A stretch of 64,000 bases of DNA, from the NCBI RefSeq assembly GCF_004210375.1, contig NC_134831.1:42752035-42816034 (forward strand), written 5' to 3'. Shown here piece by piece: positions 24,382-37,717 of the stretch; positions within the stretch are counted from its first letter, which is position 1; the number at the start of each line of letters is the position of its first letter. The notes beneath the pieces are model-generated. The model did no database searches. It was not told where the DNA came from and saw only the letters and a list, made by a program, of their open reading frames with translations. The stretch comes from Tachypleus tridentatus. Taxonomy: Eukaryota; Arthropoda; Merostomata; Xiphosura; Limulidae. The position numbers were made by a program, and so were the translations under genes.

Positions 24382-26744
24382 TACATGTATTATTTAATAA
24401 ACAAAATGTAACTGTCTAAAATAATCATCCTATCGACATCCTTTCTCAGAAAATAGAATAAAAATATCAATTTTTCTTGCTAAATGAATGAAATACTGTT
24501 TGAAAAGTTACTATAATATACATTTTTATCACTATTTTTGCCATTTTTCCTTATAAATTAACAGCTGAATAGTGAAAATAACGTGTTTTAACGTTAGAAT
24601 ATTTAATAACGAAACTGATTCATTTGAAGAACACTAGATTCCATTTAATGAAATTCTGGTTAGATATTGATAACATTTTTAGCAAGTTATCATCTAAACA
24701 GGTAAATTTACTTGGGTGAACGTGGTATAGAAACACTTTAAAGTAACGTGTAAAAATCTTCATATTGGTTAAAAGTGGAATATCTCCTTATTGAAACTGA
24801 TGATTAATAGTCTGGAAGCCATGTTGTAATTTTAATTTTGTTTATTAAATATTATCATATTTAATATGATAATATTAAATTGATAATAATATTTTGTCAT
24901 CTATGGAATAGAATAAAGACTTGGGTTGATGACTCGATGATATGTGAATTTAATATTATCATATCTTCACAACTATATGTAGCATAATAAAAATTAAAAC
25001 ACATACCACATCATGCTCTACGCACTTATGAAAATGAAATAAAAAAACAAAAATGGTTAGATTTGTTTTAAAAATATATTGATGTCTTTTATTTTAAGCG
25101 CTCAGAAAAATATTACATCATTTGTTATGTTGACACAGTGTATGTAGTTTCAAACTATTATAAAAATAATATTATTACATGTCTACTTATATCGATAGAT
25201 AGTTTCAGATTAACGTCAACAACAAGATAATCATTGTACGACCTTCGCATGTAAACCTCTGCCCAACATTTATCTGAAACTATAGTTCTCAATCAGTGGC
25301 GACACAACTTGTGTTAACAACATTTTCATTTATATACTTTCGTTTCACAAGCTAACAAACATTTATCTATCAAATTGCGCCACTATAAGCACTTTATACT
25401 GATACAAATTATGTCCGAAAACACAGTACTATTGTATTATTGTTATCGTTTCGACAATGCTTCGACAAACATTGACTCGTAATGTAAATATTTATTTGGA
25501 TTCTGGTAACGAAGTGGTTTTTCGATTTTATCCATAAATTCTATATCGAATAAATTCGAAGCGGTCTGGTTCTAACGTAGTTCTATTTCATTTCACAGAT
25601 GCACAAACAAAAATAAACAGTGTCAAAAACAACCACATGATGACTTATTTATTATAGTTATTGTAATGTAAGAGATATTAGAAAAAGACGTGTAAACATA
25701 TTAAAATATGTAGTATTTAATATATTGCAGGATAAATAAATAAATATTGTATAATTTGATGAAACAGTTAATTATTCAAATATATTAACACAAGATAATA
25801 ATATAAATAAAATTGTTTAATATTAATTGTTTCTTGATGTGTTTCTCTTTTTTAGTGTTAAAATTAATAAGAAATGCAAAAATGAGACGTTTATAAAACA
25901 ATAATACTCAATGATTAATCACTTGGAGTAAGAACACACCAGTTCTACTACAGCAGTAACATTGAAGTGTTGCTATGGTAACTAAAATATGATATAGTAC
26001 AATTATTATAATCACATGCATGTTACAGTACAAAGTTACTACAGAGAAGTTGTAGTATTAATATAGTGCACATATGCTTGTTGCAGTACCACTAAAGTTA
26101 CAGTAGAAATGTTTCAGAATCAGCACAGAGTTGCTGCGGTATTAACACATGCATATTGTATTACCAGTATAATCACTACCGAAACATCACAATACCTGTA
26201 TGATTACTGTATACAAGTAACAGTACGTTATAACTGTGATAAATGTTGTAATTCCAGTAAACTCTACATTAATTCATTCTCCAGTTAGAAACCTTATGGA
26301 AATAATGAAGTAACTCCAAATCTGGTACAAGATCTGTAAGTAGTTATATAATAGTTATTATAGATCTGTTTAAATTATAATAATGACCTGATATATGTTA
26401 CCTTAACATTATAATCATAACAAATCCAATACCTCATACGTACCCAATAACATATCCATATCTAACACATACTCTATCCAGTATTATTCACTACCAAAAG
26501 TTTAATATCACTTTATCCACCTTGTATACGTCTGACACATCATATGTCCATCCTCTGAATGTGTTTAATGCATCACAATACTCACCCCATACCTATGTAA
26601 CATATCACAAAAATAACTAACTAGGAATAATCTCAGTTACTGTACATAATAACATTCACCATCATGAGTTTTTTAATATGACAATTTTCACCTTATACAC
26701 GTATTATACACGTATCTAATACACCACAATACTCATTTCCTACA
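24382..26744. other. AT-rich spacer, no gene
   Basis: Conserved in spacer 2 (41184-43734) with small indels that hit every short ORF. At 24845-24880 there is a strong palindrome (TATTATCATATTTAATATGATAATA). At 25960-26280 a loosely repeated TTACAGTA/GTTGTAGTA pattern suggests an old, decayed tandem repeat. Confidence 0.5.
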
Positions 26745-26995
26745 CCTGCGACTTGCTGTTTAGGGGTTCATGGCTCGCAATCTCTAGATTGTAGGTTCGA
26801 ATCCTTGTCACACCAAACATGCTTGCCCTTCCAGCTGTGGGACCATTATAGTGTAATGGTTAATCAAAGTACTCGTTAATAATGGTTGGTGGTAACCATC
26901 TACCTTCCTTCGAGTAAGTCTGGTCTATCACTACTAAATTACGGACGGGTAGGTCAGAGAGCCCTGTTGTAGCCGTGCGCGAAATTCATTCAATT
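26745..26995 (+). repeat. SINE family 1 relative, old copy
   Basis: Diverged head (TTAGGGGTTCATGGCTCGCAAT), good B-box GGTTCGAATCC, ACACCAAACATGCTTGCCCT, and the typical ACTAAATTACGGACGG near the end. Paralogue at 43735-43975. Confidence 0.75.
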
Positions 26996-28584
26996 TCTAC
27001 ACATTTCGAATACAGAAATTATCAACTCGTATTATGTCACTTACTACTGTGTTTAACAAATACAGATATCAATATCATAGATGAGCTGCTCAGAATATAT
27101 TCCTAATACGCCACTCTTGTTTCATGGGCCTAATTCTGATTTGTAACATAGTAAATATTTAATTATATTTGTCGTAAGACATTATTGTACGGCGTATTAC
27201 ATTTTTAAATGCTACACTCTTTATTTTGTCCGACAGGGATTTCCATGAATTAGAACAGTGTATAACAGTTGTATTCCAACCACATTGTATTCGCCATATA
27301 CATTGCCAATCATATCATAACAACTACTATTGTACGAAAGGGTTTGTGAAACTAGTTTTGACCATTGTTGTTTATAATGTATCTCAGTTGACTTGAAAAG
27401 CTCCAAATTGAATGAAACATGTCTTTGATAATGGATGTAGCGCTCACATTGTGGTTGGAGTACTATATTTATACAGTTTTCAAATTCTTGAAAATTACGA
27501 AGGGACTATATAAAAATTTAGTGTTCAAAAATAGAACAGATCTACTAGTAGTATCTCATGGCATTTACAAGTTGTAACATTGCTTCGTCAAGTTGTAAAA
27601 AGCGCTTATACCATGGCGTTTTGAAACTTGCGTGATCTTTGATCTTCACTACGAAATGAATAAGCTTTACCAAACGTCCCCAACTCATGATCTCAGACCT
27701 TGAAGAAAATATTTGTTTCTTGTTCCAACAAAAGAACCATAATTAAAAAAATAATTTGTAAAACAATAAATACAAGAGATTTACATGTTCTTAGTAATAT
27801 TTTCGTTCTCTTCACTTTGATAAAACTATTTGAATAACATTTTCTTAAGAGTATTTTTTACACTTATATTATATAACATTATCGGTTGGCAAACTACCAT
27901 TCTTAATTTCTTATCTTTAAGACAAATTTGTCAACGTTTTCTTTTCTTCATTTTGTTCTGTTTTCATGTTCACCTTTTGTTAACCGAAATCTCACTCTGA
28001 TTAACTTTTTTCTTCTTGTTATTTTCTGTTATGTTAATTAATAACACGTTTATTCAAATACTCATTGGATGTTCATCACGAGAGAACACTGGAAAAATAA
28101 AAGTTTTATCTTGAACTAGGTTCGAAACGTTTATGGTAACAGTTTTAGGTTTGTAATTTTAGCTCAACAATTCGCTTTAGAAATAGGTTCTGTGGTTTAA
28201 AGTTTATTTTATAAATCTTATGTGTGGGTGCTAAAGGCATAAAATGGGCAAAGATAAAATATTGTTTTGGATTTAGATCACTCTAACTCTTCTTGTCATA
28301 TAATGTATGAATACACTGATTTTGTAGTAGCAAACGATCTCTGCTTCATATCATGTCGCAATAATTAGATAGAACTACTGCAACATTTTACTTGAAGTAA
28401 ATAATTTTAATTTTAATACGTTTTTAGAGGTGTCGTAGCAACTAGAAATAACGTTTAATACTGAAACTTAAACCTTTGACAAATAGCTTCTGGCCAGATA
28501 ACACCAGAAGGTGGTTATGTCGGAGTCTAAGTGAATTCATCAGAAGTGTTTTATTAAACTAGCAGTTACTGACAACGAACTGAG
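26996..28584. other. Spacer DNA, no recognised gene
   Basis: Paralogous with 43976-45560. Short ORFs on both strands differ in frame between the two copies, which argues against coding. Confidence 0.5.
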
Positions 28585-29150
28585 AAAACGTTGTGAATAT
28601 TAACAACATAATTGTATATTGTGGAAGTAACGTGGTTTTCATCGGGACTAAATTTGAGTGGAATCATCCATCATGTCTTTGTAGATTAATCATTTGTGAA
28701 AATATTAATTATTAACAACAAGAATTGTAAACCTTGAAGATATCGAGGATAGTAGCAACATTAATGTTCATTTTGAAAACACTGTTGAGATTTACAGCAG
28801 AATGTGTAAAGACTGCGGATTGTAACAACATATCTGTAAATTGTGTAAACACCTTGGACATTAATTAACAACCTGAACTGTTCACTGAACTGTAAACACA
28901 GTGGACATGAACAAGAAATCTGTACACTGTGAAAACATTGTAGATATTTTTTGTTTTTTTGTGATAAAGAACAAAATTACACAATGGAATATCTGTGGTC
29001 TGCCAACCACGGGTATAGAGACTGTGTTTCTAGCGTTGTAAATCCACAGACATACCGCTATGCCACGGGAGGACATTGTGGATATTAACAATAACTGCAT
29101 ACTATGGAATTTAATAACAAGAACTTTAGACTGCGAAAACGTCAAATGGA
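28585..29150 (+). repeat. Degenerate minisatellite, unit about 40-50 bp
   Basis: Repeated variants of a unit resembling GTGGATATTAACAACA followed by ATCTGTAAACTGTGAAAAC, for example near 28592, 28708, 28815, 28850, 28905 and 29075. A family 2 SINE sits inside. The same array is at 45560-46110. Confidence 0.65.
28970..29066 (-). repeat. SINE family 2 copy within the minisatellite
   Basis: Reverse copy: AACCACGGGTATAGAGAC, then CGTTGTAAATCCACAGACAT and ACCGCTATGCCACGGGAGG, which is the complement of the family 2 head. Paralogue at 45950-46045. Confidence 0.65.
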
Positions 29151-30134
29151 AAGCGTGAATATAGATTTAATATCTAGTCAAATATTTTTACGTGAGTTAT
29201 GTATACCATACGTTTTCTGTAAATATAATGAACATTTATTCCTACTATGTTTACAAATCTATCTAATCAACATGTGTTATAAGTTATACACCAAGCATAA
29301 ACCATCAAGAGAACAACAGACAGCTTATTTGTACTTATTAAAATGTAAACTGTGGAACATACGTCAACTAAAAAGAATCTTATTGATTCAATGTAACAAA
29401 GACAACAGATCAGAAATATAAAAGAAACGGGGAGAACTTTGTCTTCGTTCTGTTAGTTTTATGTTCATATTAACGACTGTTGTTTCTCATGTAGTGATGG
29501 TGGAAGAAACAAAAGGAATTTTCACTGTATTGTTTTATTTCTAATACTGTGGACATCATGAACAAATTATTATAACACATGTACAAACAATAATTAACAC
29601 ACGTCACGTTCTATTTGTCACAGCTGTAGTTTTTTGTGTCCATGTTGTTGTGTGTTACGTATCTTGTCAGTGGTGTAGGTTCCTGCCTTTGTATTAATAA
29701 CGACATTGAAAACGAAAACTAACAAAAACATATTTTTATACCTATTGATAATGTGTTTTGGTGTAGAACAAAGGTTTTATTGTTTAGTGAAAATTATCTT
29801 TTCAAGTAAAATATTTTCAACGTGTTTTCCTGTTTTATACTTGAATATAATATCAGTATAGAAACACTGTTTCTCTGTTGAAAAAATATTGTAATAAATA
29901 AAGTTTTACGTTATTAAAGATGTTTCTATGTGAAATACGACACTGAGTATCAACTTACTTTGTACCAATGACATCTTGTTTATCATTAACAATATTGTTT
30001 TCCATCATAGCTATTTGTTATTTTACAGGTTTGCTATGTCATTCAGTTACAGTATTTTATTAACATGTCCTCTTTTACAAAATTTTAATAAAGTTCATTA
30101 GTAATATATCATTTATATGCATTAATAGACTTAG
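29151..30134. other. End of spacer 1 and junction with copy B
   Basis: Conserved with 46111-47075. Similarity to spacer 2 ends near 30110, and similarity to copy A and C intron 1 begins near 30135. An ORF at 29104-29421 is broken in the paralogue and is not called as a gene. Confidence 0.55.
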
Positions 30135-30265
30135 ATTAGATCTCAAAGACAGCTTTACATGTAATATATATTTTTTGTTAATGTGAATGTCATGTGTGTG
30201 TAATTCTCGTAGTTCTCGAACTGTCGTATTTATTCAAGTTAAATAAAAATATTTTTGTCTGTTAG

Positions 30266-33200
30266 TTTTGGGATAGCAGTAACGTACTGGAGATAACAAT
30301 ACAGGCTCGTAACAACCATAATCACTTATTGAGTGATTGATACTTTGGGATTTGTCTGTTGTTTTGGCCACCGCGTGGTCACTGCTGTCGAGATGAGCAC
30401 AGTTGTTTCAAAAATATCTCAATTAGAAATATTAAAAAAACAGATAATTTCATATTTCATTTGTTTAAAAAATACCATTTAACTATTTTGTTTCTGTTGA
30501 TATAAAGCACCATATATATGAGTATATACATTTGTATATCCGTGTTAACGTCTAAAGCTAACCTATAAACTCTTATGAGAAGGGAAGCGGTAATTATTCC
30601 GCTGGGAATGTGTCACTCCACGTCAGGAAGGGGTTGAAAGGGGGCCATGATGGGGATACCTTGAAAGTTTATAAATGTATAAGTGAAATCTTATAAATTA
30701 ATAAATCAAGAAATTTTTTAAATTTTTTTGTATACATTTTATTTTCTACTCTAAGTACATAGACTAACAACAATATAAAGTTATAATTTTGTTGCTAAGC
30801 AATATGTTTTAAAATACATTTGGATCGTGCTGTTACCAACTTGCTTTTTCTACATATCAGTTGTTAATCTAAATTGATGTTTATCTCTCACTGGCATAAC
30901 ACTATGTCTGCGGACTTACAAGCTAAAAAACAGGTTATGATACCTTTTGGCAGCTGAATAAATTTGGCAATTTTATACACCTGTGCTTAATTCAAAACAA
31001 CAAAAACAACCAGTTGATTTCGAAAAATTATTACTATGTGAATACATCACGAATACATTTCATAAATGACCTTTATTTTGGTTGATTCACAATGGAATTT
31101 ACTGACGTTTGACTGCCTTCAGTGCTTGTTTTCTGCCTCTACGTTGGTGAAACTTGATTTCGCAAAAAATGTATTTTTGAAGTTAGATATGACAATTGAG
31201 GTTAAAATATACAACGAGGTGGCGATAGTGGTTAGTGCCCCAACATATTTTGACGTATGGTATGCTCGTCTACTTAGTACCATCACTATTGTGTAGACGT
31301 GGCTTCGCTTTCTTTTCTTATACACTTATGAATAATCCTGTAAATTTATAATAAAATGGATGTGTCTGTGGATGCAAATACATATCGTTGCCATTAATAA
31401 CCAGATAATATATAGTTCATACAATACGTTTCTCAACTTACAAAATGATATAACATTTAACTTGATTATTTCAAAAGACACGCCACAAAATAATTTAACA
31501 TTTTTCTTCACAGTTGTTTCCCAACAAGAAAGGCTTCGTGACAGGGCTAGTTGCTTCAGGATTAGCTGTAACTCCTATCTTTATGAATAGTGTGCAGACA
31601 TTCTTTGTAAACCCTAATAATCTCCAACTTGCTTCTGATGGATAAGATACAAATTTCTGTAAACTTTCGTGACGATTTTAGAGATAAAACACTCTCTACT
31701 AGTTTCAAATTTCTAGTACCTTATTTTACTTTGTCATGAAAATAATGAAAATCCTTACTTATTTTTTATTCTAAATGTTATTTTTTCACCTTACAAGTCA
31801 CAAATATTTAGAACATTTTGGAAGAAAATTATAGAGATTGTAAAATTATGCTATAATGGAACTTTTACTAAAATGACACTGAAAAAAAAATTAGTGCCCG
31901 ATGTGCAAACTTTGCGTAATTTTTATTCTGTCTACATGTAGATTTGCTTTGGAAGTCACAAGTTTCCCGTTTCGTCTTCGTTTCTCATTACGTAGGACTT
32001 TATTTTTCTTCATTCTTGGGCGTTTTTTTAATTATATGTAAAGGAAACAACTTTTCATCTTCTAAGACAACACTTCATTAATCATATATTTACATAACTG
32101 CCGTCCAGTGTAGGCACTCCCCAGCTAGTCGTATACAATATATCAGATTCTGCACATTATTGTTTGAAATAATTATTAATCATTTTTATTCTAAAATATT
32201 TACAATATCTTCAAAGTGTTATATGTCATAGATTGTTGTTTCATTAAATTCATGAAATTTAGAAATATGAAATGTCAGTTGTTGAAAGAAGGTGAATGAC
32301 ATTTTAGATACCAGGCTGGAGCAAGGTTTCAAAAAACACAAATATTGTATTACATCAGGAATTGAAGCTATAATATACTCATTAGTTTTATTTATTAGTT
32401 TTGTGTGGTAATTTCATGGTTTGTAGTTAAGCTACACCTTGGATTATCTGTATTGTTTCTAATGTTATAAATAAGTCCGCGTTAAGTGGAGTGATGCTGT
32501 TCAATCTCATCACTGTAGTATTAAATTAATTCTTACGTCAGATTAGTTTTTTATTAACAAGTAAACGTTCAACATTCTTTGAGATACTTTTACAACGATG
32601 ATATTATAGAAAGTGTTCCTGCTTTGTTTCTGATAACGGCAAGTTTTACCGGTGGCATTCTTCTGATTGGGTTACTCATGTATAAATAATTACCACAAGA
32701 ATTAAAACAGGCTAGAGACTCTGAATGAAATAGTTTATTAAAGAAACTTTAGACCGCGAAGTGAATCTTCATCATATGATATGAAAAGTTCGACTTATTT
32801 ACCAATGCCAGTTTTCAAAAAAGCGAGCTAGGAATCTTCTAATTCTGAATTGTAAGGTTTGTGTGCACGTATGTTAAATTTCAACCAAATTATAAAAATA
32901 ATTCATTTGCAACCAAAGATATTGAATGTTGGTTACATAATTAATACAAATCTAGATGATTTATAAACATGAGTTGTTTGCAAGATAAGTAACTCCTCAT
33001 TAAACCTAAATTTGGCAGTAAGAGAACTTTGCTTATTTCCATCGCGTTTTTAAACACTTCATTATTACTAGCAATTTTATTTGAATATAAGCGTAAGAAA
33101 ATTATAAATGATTGGTACGCAACTCTACGTGTTCTAGATATGTTTGTTTAATTTAATAGTACCTGTTTTCTTCTTCCTTCTTCAGTATTTAAAAATCTTT

Positions 33201-35843
33201 TGTTAAAAATATAGTGTTACTGCGTATTTCTGAAGAAATGTGTAAACCGAAGATGTGAGGACAGGTGTTTAAACTAATATATAGAAACGTTGGTGGAGTT
33301 AAATTTTCATCAAAAGAGGCTCAGCCAAGGTTTAATATTAACCAAATGTAGTGCTTTTTTAAGAAAACAGCCTCTAGTAAAATGATGGCTTAATCACCTA
33401 GTTAAAAAAAATGAGAAAAGTTGACGCTTCTATTTTCCATTATATTGTATTGTCAGTTTATACATACAGAACAACTATATTCAAATTTCTAACCCAGGAA
33501 GAAACCGTATCTAGTAAACTAACACATATGTGCAAAACGTCAAGGCATTCGTGCATTAAAGAACCAAATAGAAAAACTCTGGATTGTAGAACAACAATAA
33601 ATAATGATAAACTATCTACATCATTGGAAGAAACTCCAGGCAAAGCGAACGCTGATGATCAACAACCGTACAGAAATAATGAAGCTGAACTTCGTGTGTC
33701 ACCAACAGAAGCTCTTAAAATGAAATAATTTTATCTTTTGTCAATAGTTTGTATGTGCTCATATTGCTCATATAAGTTTGTTAATGTTCTTTATAAGTAG
33801 TATCTGTAACTTTTAGCTACCGTAACTAAGATTGAACTTTAAAAAATATTAATATTATTGTCATTATATGCTGTCTTCATGTGCGACATGGAGCAAACAA
33901 CCTTTGAGTACAATTTTTTAAACTTATTTAAAATAATCAGAAGTTATATTTAGAAACTAAATAATTTCAGAACTGTCTTAAAACAATCTAACTGGAGTGA
34001 TGAGAGAAAGTTTTGTTTTTTCCATTTGAAAATTACTTTGTTACTCTTTTTCAGACATATGGACAATTCGTTTCTATCTGACGTTGGTTCTGTAGCTGGA
34101 GCTGTTCATGCTCTCAAATAGCTGACTGTGGGTTTAATTCAAGACAAAATATCTTACAAGGTAAAACCGTGTAAAGGGAAGTGATTGAACTTATGTTGTT
34201 ATTAAAAATTATTAAAATAATATTTGTTGTGTTAAATGTATAAAATCTTTATGGTTAAGCAGTAAAATAGAGAGTTTAGAATAATAAAACTTTTGTCTGA
34301 GCTTTGCCGTATAACAACATCGTCCATTCTTTGCTTTGTACATAAGGCGAAAATATATCAGTGTAATAATACTCAAAGATACTGAAATAGTGAAAACAAT
34401 GTTGAAAAAAAACACTGTTTTGAGAAGGTGTTTAAAACAGTTAGGTTTAACGCAAAGAAAATAGTTATACGAACACTTTCAGATTACTCACCACCTCAGT
34501 CGATTTGATAAATAATCAGTTTTTCTCACCGAAATAAAAGGATAAGAAACATGCACTTTAACCAAACTCTGGACCGAATAATGTGTACTTATAATAATAA
34601 CATATCTCTGGATGAAAGAGAATGATTTTTTTTATAGCTGTTGGTTTAAATTCGTTTTTTATCTTTAGTCACCTTAAGTTAGAATACTTTATATCTTCCA
34701 TTAACGAGTCTTCTCTTGCTGGGAAAAGTTATGTACATTACCCGGATTTATAGGCTCTCTGTTATATTTACTCTTGATTTTTGTCTGTATTCCGGCTGCT
34801 GTTGCTGAAGTTTTTGGATCGAAATACACTTCTAAAATTTTCGAAATGGTAATTTTTACATCACTAAGTACACAACATTATATCATTTTTTTATTGCTAA
34901 GAAAAATACAAATAAATGTTTCTGTAAAGTAATTATTGAACTATATATAGTCAAGTTTTTTTTAAAGACCAACCCTCTTTGTGAAAGTGTAATTACCTTA
35001 AAACCACGTTATCTTCTTGATTTGAAATTATCAGAAATAAATTTGATATCTTTCTACAATACATTAAGTAAACATATCGAGTTTTAACTAATAATTTATG
35101 GCTTTTTTATTTCAGACGGCTTCCCTTTTTCTCATCGACTGTTTCTTTCACAGGTCAGAATGATGTCGTTTTAGTTTAGAAACAAGAAGTGTTCTATTTT
35201 ACTGTATTTTGAAGATCACGTTTGTTTTTTTGTCATTCGTTTTCTTGGAAAAAGAAATAAAAATAAATAAATGTCTGAATCACAACGCAAATTAACTACC
35301 GTGATTTTATGATAGTTAAAAATGTCGCAATTTGAGACACTCAAAAGCAAGGAAGCCTTTATATTATTTGTATCCAAACTTGTCCAATAATTTTCGCTAT
35401 TAAGCGAAATGCATTATACGTAATGGATGTATTATTATACACTCGTCCTTTCGGATAAAACGTAAGGAAACAAAAAGGTATTGGTAAAAATTACATTAAT
35501 CGTAGCAGTGTTTTCTTGTGAACAATGCAATTATCAAAATTAATTTCAGTCAATTAAGGGAATAGAGCTATCACCACATATTGGCTATGAGAGTGAATAC
35601 ATTTATCATGTAATAAAAATTACAATGAAATATTTCATAAATTTATGAAGATATATTACGTAATTGCGTAATGATAAATGATTTATAATTTTATTCCCAT
35701 ATACTTTTTGTTTGTTTTTTTTCCTTTTCATAGGGATACTTGTGACGATATTTTTCTCTGAAACACAACGTACACAACCATTTATATCAAGAAATTTTGA
35801 CAGGAACAGCCAGGGAACCAGTTGTGGATCTTTTGAACATTAG
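30266..35843 (+). pseudogene. MFS transporter pseudogene, copy B (exons 2-9, no exon 1)
   Basis: Second unprocessed duplicate. Exon equivalents: 30266-30392, 31514-31641, 32584-32710, 33498-33797, 34055-34160, about 34701-34863, 35116-35153 and 35734-35843. Nonsense codons: TAA 30294-30296, TGA 30330-30332, TAA 32687-32689, TAA 33726-33728, and a TAG from CAAATAG in exon 6. Lost donors: GT to AT after exons 2 and 3, GT to GC after exon 4, donor deleted after exon 5, GT to CT after exon 7. Exon 6 has lost 17 bp, exon 7 a central block, exon 8 about 62 bp. Exon 1 is absent: copy B begins inside intron 1 at about 30135. The terminal exon is open to its TAG. Confidence 0.92.
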
Positions 35844-35932
35844 ATGTGACTTTCTTAATACTTGTTAATCTACAGATGTTTTTTAACTCCGTAACATCAG
35901 CACAGCCTTCACTTCCTGTTTAATCATTATGT

Positions 35933-35938
35933 AATAAA
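35933..35938 (+). terminator. Inherited poly(A) signal of pseudogene B
   Basis: AATAAA about 90 bp past the terminal stop, at the position equivalent to 6610 in copy A. Confidence 0.5.
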
Positions 35939-36010
35939 GTATTGAAATGTTTCTTCATCTGTAGCTGCTTTGATAAAGATTTTTAACCCCTCTCATAGTA
36001 TAGTAACATA

Positions 36011-36744
36011 CACTGTTAAATATATATTGCGAAATTGCCACCTATTTCCCAAAATGTGTAGATTTTCGAGGACAAGAGACAACAATGTATGTTTTACGAA
36101 AGCACTAGCGTTTTATCTTCAGGTATTTTTGTCTTAAATGAAATTTCTAGAACATCTCCCCTCAAGCTTATAAAATATGATCAATGCAACAAAAAGTGAC
36201 AATTTTATATTGTTGGTTTGCTACAGTTAGAATATTACAAATATCGGAAGTTATAACTTAGTAACGTTTATTAGGATAGCTGCACTTGGAAAACCAAGTG
36301 TTTTGAAGTTTCTTTCTAGTTTTCTCTTCAGGATAAAATTACTCATGAGAATATAAATTATAAGCTGTATTTTTAGTACTGCATCGTTTACGTCACTGCC
36401 GCCAATCGAACTCAGATTCTGAATCTGTCAAGTATATGTGACATACAGTTCCCATAATAAAGGCTCTTTATTTGAAATGAACATTTTTTATACATTACAA
36501 AATAATTTTGACAGAAACAGGATCCCCTTAGATTTAGGCATTTCCTGTTAAACAGGTACTCAAACCATTCTATGGCATTTCAATTACAGTTATTTTAAAT
36601 CAAAACTATATGACCCTGAACAATAAAGTCTAGAATATGATGTATATGGTATGGGGTTTCTGGTACATGGCAAAGGGCCTGTTTGAGCGGTTGAGAGGCT
36701 TCTCCTTGGAAGTGACCGGCTTCTTCTGCAGCATGAGAGGCTTT
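36011..36744. other. Copy-specific spacer, no gene
   Basis: Similarity to the 3' side of copy A stops near 36010. The stretch holds a short repeated GAGAGGCTTCTCCTTGGAAG motif (36690-36740), which also occurs near 9618, but no coding sequence. Confidence 0.45.
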
Positions 36745-36827
36745 TCCTAGGAGTGGGACGTTTCTAAAGCAGATGTATATATATATATTTTTTTTCTTAC
36801 CAAACACTCGCTCCGTCAATTTGGCGG

Positions 36828-37030
36828 CCCGGCATAGCTAGTTGGTTATGGATAGTCGACGTGTAATCTGAGGGTCGTGGGATCGAATTGCCGTCAAACC
36901 AAACACCTTCAAGACGTGAACCGTTATAGTATGAAGGTCAATTCCACTATTAGTTGGTACTAGAGTAGCCCCACAGTTCGCGGTAGGTGGCTGTGACTAG
37001 TTGCCTTCCCTCTAGTTTTTATATTGCTAA
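36828..37030 (+). repeat. SINE family 1, paralogue of the copy at 9846
   Basis: Same degenerate copy as in spacer 1, with GGCCCGGCATAGCTAG at the head and the same eroded tail. Confidence 0.82.
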
Positions 37031-37612
37031 ATTGTTATAGCTTATGTAGCTATTTTGTTAACCTAAAGATGATCCAAGAAGGTTAAATCGTCATTCTGTA
37101 CTTTATTTTAATACCTATACCAGCCGTCTTCAGGATACAATTTTACTTCAAGAGGATTTCTCGACATCGCGAATTACTACATTTTTAACAATTATATCAA
37201 CTGTTACTGCTTCAAATAGATTCCTTAATTTTATGAACAATAATGTTGCAACTCTTTCTTATTATTCATAATACTAACTGAAGTTTAACATGGTGATGTA
37301 TTTTAATCGTCATTTCTTTATGCTCAGGATCAGTGCCATATTTACCTGATTTTAAATACCAAAACATTATTTGCTCAACAAACACATATAGGTACTGGTC
37401 CAATAAATATTCAGTTGATTATCCTGAGCGTTTTGAGTTTAACAAAATATTATTTTTGGTTAGTGACATAAAACAAAATACATACACCAGTGTAAAAGAG
37501 GTTTCAGTAAACTAGTCAGAAGACGTTGGTACAAAAATGTCAAATTTAGAAACGAGCATGTTTTTTTTATTATATTTGCATTACTTACATTGTAGTTAGT
37601 TAAGTCCAATAA

Positions 37613-37717
37613 ATGAGCACAGTAATAACACAGCGGTATATATGCGGACTCACAATCGAGGTTTCAATACTCGTGGTGGACAGAGAACAGGTTGCTCACT
37701 GTGTGGCTTTGTACTTG
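37613..37717 (+). repeat. SINE family 2 copy
   Basis: Paralogue of 10648-10760: ACACAGCGGTATATATGCGG head and GTGGTGGACAGAG, directly followed by a family 1 SINE. Confidence 0.7.

Larger units (their letters stand above)
9632..30110 (+). repeat. Spacer 1 of the tandem gene-plus-spacer duplication
   Basis: This block aligns in the same order and direction with 36745-47075. Matching sub-blocks are roughly 9632-11455 with 36745-38205, 13340-13720 with 38215-38575, 14660-17436 with 39062-40896, and 24098-30110 with 40899-47075. The pieces at 11.46-13.34, 13.7-14.66 and 17.44-24.10 kb have no partner in spacer 2. Similarity looks high by eye, with scattered indels. Confidence 0.85.

Noticed and set aside
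24840..24900. Strong AT palindrome (also at 41650-41690)
   Set aside because: It looks like a simple AT-rich inverted repeat inherited in both spacers. No target duplication or element ends are seen around it.
25960..26280. Possible tandem array of TTACAGTA-type motifs
   Set aside because: Spacing is irregular and units are too diverged to define a period by eye, so I mention it only inside the spacer entry.
29104..29421. 105-codon ORF on the plus strand
   Set aside because: It starts in the minisatellite, has no recognised motif, and its paralogue in spacer 2 (about 46085-46400) is interrupted by stops and indels.
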